This document shows positions 3,390 through 5,509 of a stretch of 5,509 nucleotides of DNA, in pieces. The translations under genes were made by a program, and so were the position numbers. Where the stretch lies: contig DBQL01000124.1 in assembly GCA_002305235.1 (NCBI GenBank), positions 1,636 through 7,144 on the forward strand, in the 5' to 3' direction. A model generated the notes under the pieces. The model did no database searches. It had not been told where the DNA came from and saw only the letters and a program-made list of their open reading frames with translations. This stretch comes from Prevotella sp. UBA1395. Its GTDB lineage: Bacteria > Bacteroidota > Bacteroidia > Bacteroidales > Bacteroidaceae. Positions within the stretch are counted from its first letter, which is position 1, and the number at the start of each line of letters is the position of its first letter.

Positions 3390-5509
3390 ATGAACTCGAA
3401 CATCACTGCCGAAGAGCTTTTCGCGCGCATTACGGACATCAAGGACCGCAAGGTGACGCAGCCCTACATCGTCAACAAGATGATGCACGAGACATTGGTG
3501 CTCGTATGTGCCGAGGCACTCCGAGACACCCGATATGGATTTGGCGACCTCAACTCGCAGGTAGAGACGCTCATCCGACAACTCCATTTGCCCGCCGGCG
3601 AGGCCAATGCCCTCAGGCAGATGCGGCGCCACAGCAACCGAACGGCGGAGATCGCGCCCGAAGACCTGCACCATGACCTCATGGCACTGGCCACATTCGT
3701 CAGCCGGGTGTTTGCCACGAGAGTGCCCGACGACCTCGTCGCCACTCTGCCGCAAGACCGACAACAACACACCGGCACCATCAGGAGCAACACGCCCGAC
3801 AAGCGATGTGTCGTCACGGCATGGGACAAGGATACCATCCGTGTCGTGGTGGACGAAGACGGGCAGCAAGGCGAGATGACCGTAAACTATACCCAAGACA
3901 CGCAATACGCGCACATGGAATATCTCGCAGCCATCCTGCGCGAAGGCATGCAACTCAACCTGCTGGGGTGTGAGACGAGGGGAAACACCATCACGCCAAG
4001 GCTTATCATCGTGGAGCCCGACTGTCTGATGGATATTAGCGTGATTGCCAACTGCTTTGAGGACTACGGGCACCACCCATTGCTGTATGTCATCAAGCGC
4101 ATGCAAGACAAACCTAACACCCCGGCTACGCTCCTCGGAAACTTTGCCGGCAGCGCACTCGACGATATCATCAACAACAAAAACTTCTCCACGGCACAGA
4201 CATTGCGACACAATTTCAGGGAGAAGGCCATGGAATACAGCACCTGCACCGATTTCAACGCGCAAAAATTCAAGCAGGATGCCGCCACACAGGCGGCCAA
4301 CCTGCAACAGATCGTGGGCGAGCTGCGACAAAATCATGACCTTTCACGCGCGATACTCGAGCCTTCGTTCGTATGCGAGAAATTGGGACTTCAGGGACGC
4401 GTGGACCTCATGACCACCGACCTCAGGCTGCTGGTGGAGCAGAAGTCGGGCCGAAACATCTTTCTCGAACGCAACATCACCAACAGACATGGGGCCAAAG
4501 TGGTGGAGAAACACTATGTGCAGCTGTTGCTCTACTATGGTATTCTGTATTACAACTTTCACGTCTCGAACGCCGACATCCGACTGCTCTACTCGAAATA
4601 TCCCCTCCCCGACGGACTGATGAGCGTGGCAAACCTCATGAAACTGCTCTATGAGGCCATACGGTTCCGCAACGAGGCGGTGGCATTGGAATATGACATC
4701 GCGCGTGACGGAATGGAGAACATGCTCGAGAAATTCAACACCGGCGAACTGAACCGGGAGAAAAGGGATGACTACTTCTATAACACCTACCTGCGACCAC
4801 AACTCGAAAGCTGTGTCAGGCCATTGCAAAACCTGCAACCTTTGGAGCGCGCTTACTTCTGCAGGATGATGCAATTTGCCATCCGGGAAAACCTCATGTC
4901 GAAGGTGGGAGTGGTCGAAGGCACCGGCAACAGCATGGCCGACCTGTGGAACATGCCCCTGACGGAGAAGCGCGAAACGGGAAATATCTACACCGGACTC
5001 ACCATTATTAATATGGAGAAGAGTGACGAGACCGACGGATATAACGGTTTCGACCTCATCACCCTGTCTGTTCCCAATCAGGGCGAGGATTTCTTGCCCA
5101 ACTTCAGGCAGGGTGATATGGTGTTCCTCTATGCCTATCCGCCTGACGAAGAACCCGACTTGCGCAAGGCTATGCTGTTCAAAGGCGGCATGGCCGACAT
5201 TCGCACCGGGACTGTCACCGTAAAACTCAACGACGGACAACAGAATGCCGGCATCTTCGACCGACTGCCCTACTCCGACAATCAGTATTCGCCGGATGCG
5301 GCAACCGGTGCGCGTGGAAAGCTCGTGTGGTGCATAGAGCATGCCAATAGCGACGTGGGGGGCAGTGCATCCATACATTCCCTGTACGAATTGATTACCG
5401 CACCCGCAGACCGCAAGGCGCTGTTGCTGGGGCAACGCGAGCCGGAAAACGACCCGACGGTCACGCTGTCGAGGTCGTACGACACCCTGCTCGACCCGAT
5501 GCTGCTGCG
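3390..5509 (+). CDS. Dna2-like PD-(D/E)XK nuclease, probable nuclease-helicase, C-terminus beyond window
   Basis: The frame is open from ATG 3390 to the window edge (706 codons, no stop). Residues 250-390 carry a RecB/Cas4/Dna2-type nuclease: LGNFAGSALDDI (249-260, motif I region), GLQGRVDL (333-340, Asp339), LLVEQKSG (347-354, Glu350 and Lys352), and YVQLLLYYGIL (376-386), whose Gln378-x3-Tyr382 is the family QxxxY motif. These should form a metal-dependent DNA nuclease. Residues 565-650 are beta-rich and may form a barrel domain like that between nuclease and helicase in Dna2-type enzymes. The last residues, SRSYDTLLDPML, resemble the lead-in to a superfamily 1 helicase, but no Walker A is present yet, so the helicase is inferred. 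Residues 1-235 match nothing I recognise. No clustered cysteines suggest the Dna2/AddB iron-sulfur site. The earlier ATG at 3370 hits a stop after seven codons. Confidence 0.75.
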   Translation, partial: MNSNITAEELFARITDIKDRKVTQPYIVNKMMHETLVLVCAEALRDTRYGFGDLNSQVETLIRQLHLPAGEANALRQMRRHSNRTAEIAPEDLHHDLMALATFVSRVFATRVPDDLVATLPQDRQQHTGTIRSNTPDKRCVVTAWDKDTIRVVVDEDGQQGEMTVNYTQDTQYAHMEYLAAILREGMQLNLLGCETRGNTITPRLIIVEPDCLMDISVIANCFEDYGHHPLLYVIKRMQDKPNTPATLLGNFAGSALDDIINNKNFSTAQTLRHNFREKAMEYSTCTDFNAQKFKQDAATQAANLQQIVGELRQNHDLSRAILEPSFVCEKLGLQGRVDLMTTDLRLLVEQKSGRNIFLERNITNRHGAKVVEKHYVQLLLYYGILYYNFHVSNADIRLLYSKYPLPDGLMSVANLMKLLYEAIRFRNEAVALEYDIARDGMENMLEKFNTGELNREKRDDYFYNTYLRPQLESCVRPLQNLQPLERAYFCRMMQFAIRENLMSKVGVVEGTGNSMADLWNMPLTEKRETGNIYTGLTIINMEKSDETDGYNGFDLITLSVPNQGEDFLPNFRQGDMVFLYAYPPDEEPDLRKAMLFKGGMADIRTGTVTVKLNDGQQNAGIFDRLPYSDNQYSPDAATGARGKLVWCIEHANSDVGGSASIHSLYELITAPADRKALLLGQREPENDPTVTLSRSYDTLLDPMLL

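Noticed and set aside
3165..4337. Long minus-strand open frame (390 codons)
   Set aside because: It is antisense to the alkyltransferase end and the Dna2-like gene, whose plus-strand frame has clear nuclease motifs. The translation is not recognisable, and long antisense frames are expected opposite G/C-rich coding DNA.
4344..5435. Long minus-strand open frame (363 codons)
   Set aside because: It lies wholly opposite the continuous plus-strand Dna2-like frame and its translation shows no recognisable domain.

Overview
The window looks like chromosomal DNA of a Bacteroidales bacterium, most likely Prevotella or a close relative. Two signs support this: TAnnTTTG-type -7 promoter boxes stand in front of three genes, and there are no Shine-Dalgarno sequences at the starts. 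The protein families also fit that group. This placement is an inference; there is no rRNA or marker gene here.

Layout from left to right. Bases 1-321 are non-coding: a short repeat cluster cut by the window edge, an AT-rich stretch, and a promoter box at 289-296. Bases 322-1341 (+) encode a two-domain protein, a YqiA/YcfP-like alpha/beta hydrolase fused to a C-terminal domain resembling cytosolic 5'(3')-deoxyribonucleotidase (NT5C, HAD fold). Bases 1350-2192 are filled by what looks like a small mobile or repeat-bounded element. It has inverted G/C-rich ends, each with a perfect 8-bp-stem, 5-nt-loop hairpin, and one gene (1506-1904, +) for a DUF559 Vsr-like endonuclease. The element begins 8 nt after the stop of the upstream gene and ends 4 nt before the stop of the convergent gene. 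Bases 2197-2664 (-) encode a guanine deaminase (GuaD). A 192-nt divergent promoter region follows. Bases 2857-3363 (+) encode an O6-alkylguanine-DNA alkyltransferase (Ogt/Ada-C type). After a 26-nt gap, bases 3390-5509 (+) encode the first 706 residues of a large Dna2-like PD-(D/E)XK nuclease, probably fused to a superfamily 1 helicase that lies beyond the window.

How the genes fit together. guaD is purine salvage/catabolism. The alkyltransferase and the Dna2-like protein are probably one repair operon. The hydrolase fusion stands alone. The DUF559 cassette looks like an insertion between the two convergent genes, and by eye it is less G/C-rich than its neighbours. It is the best candidate in the window for something under-described: a nuclease gene packaged between REP-like inverted hairpins, resembling REP/RAYT modules in layout but with a different protein family.
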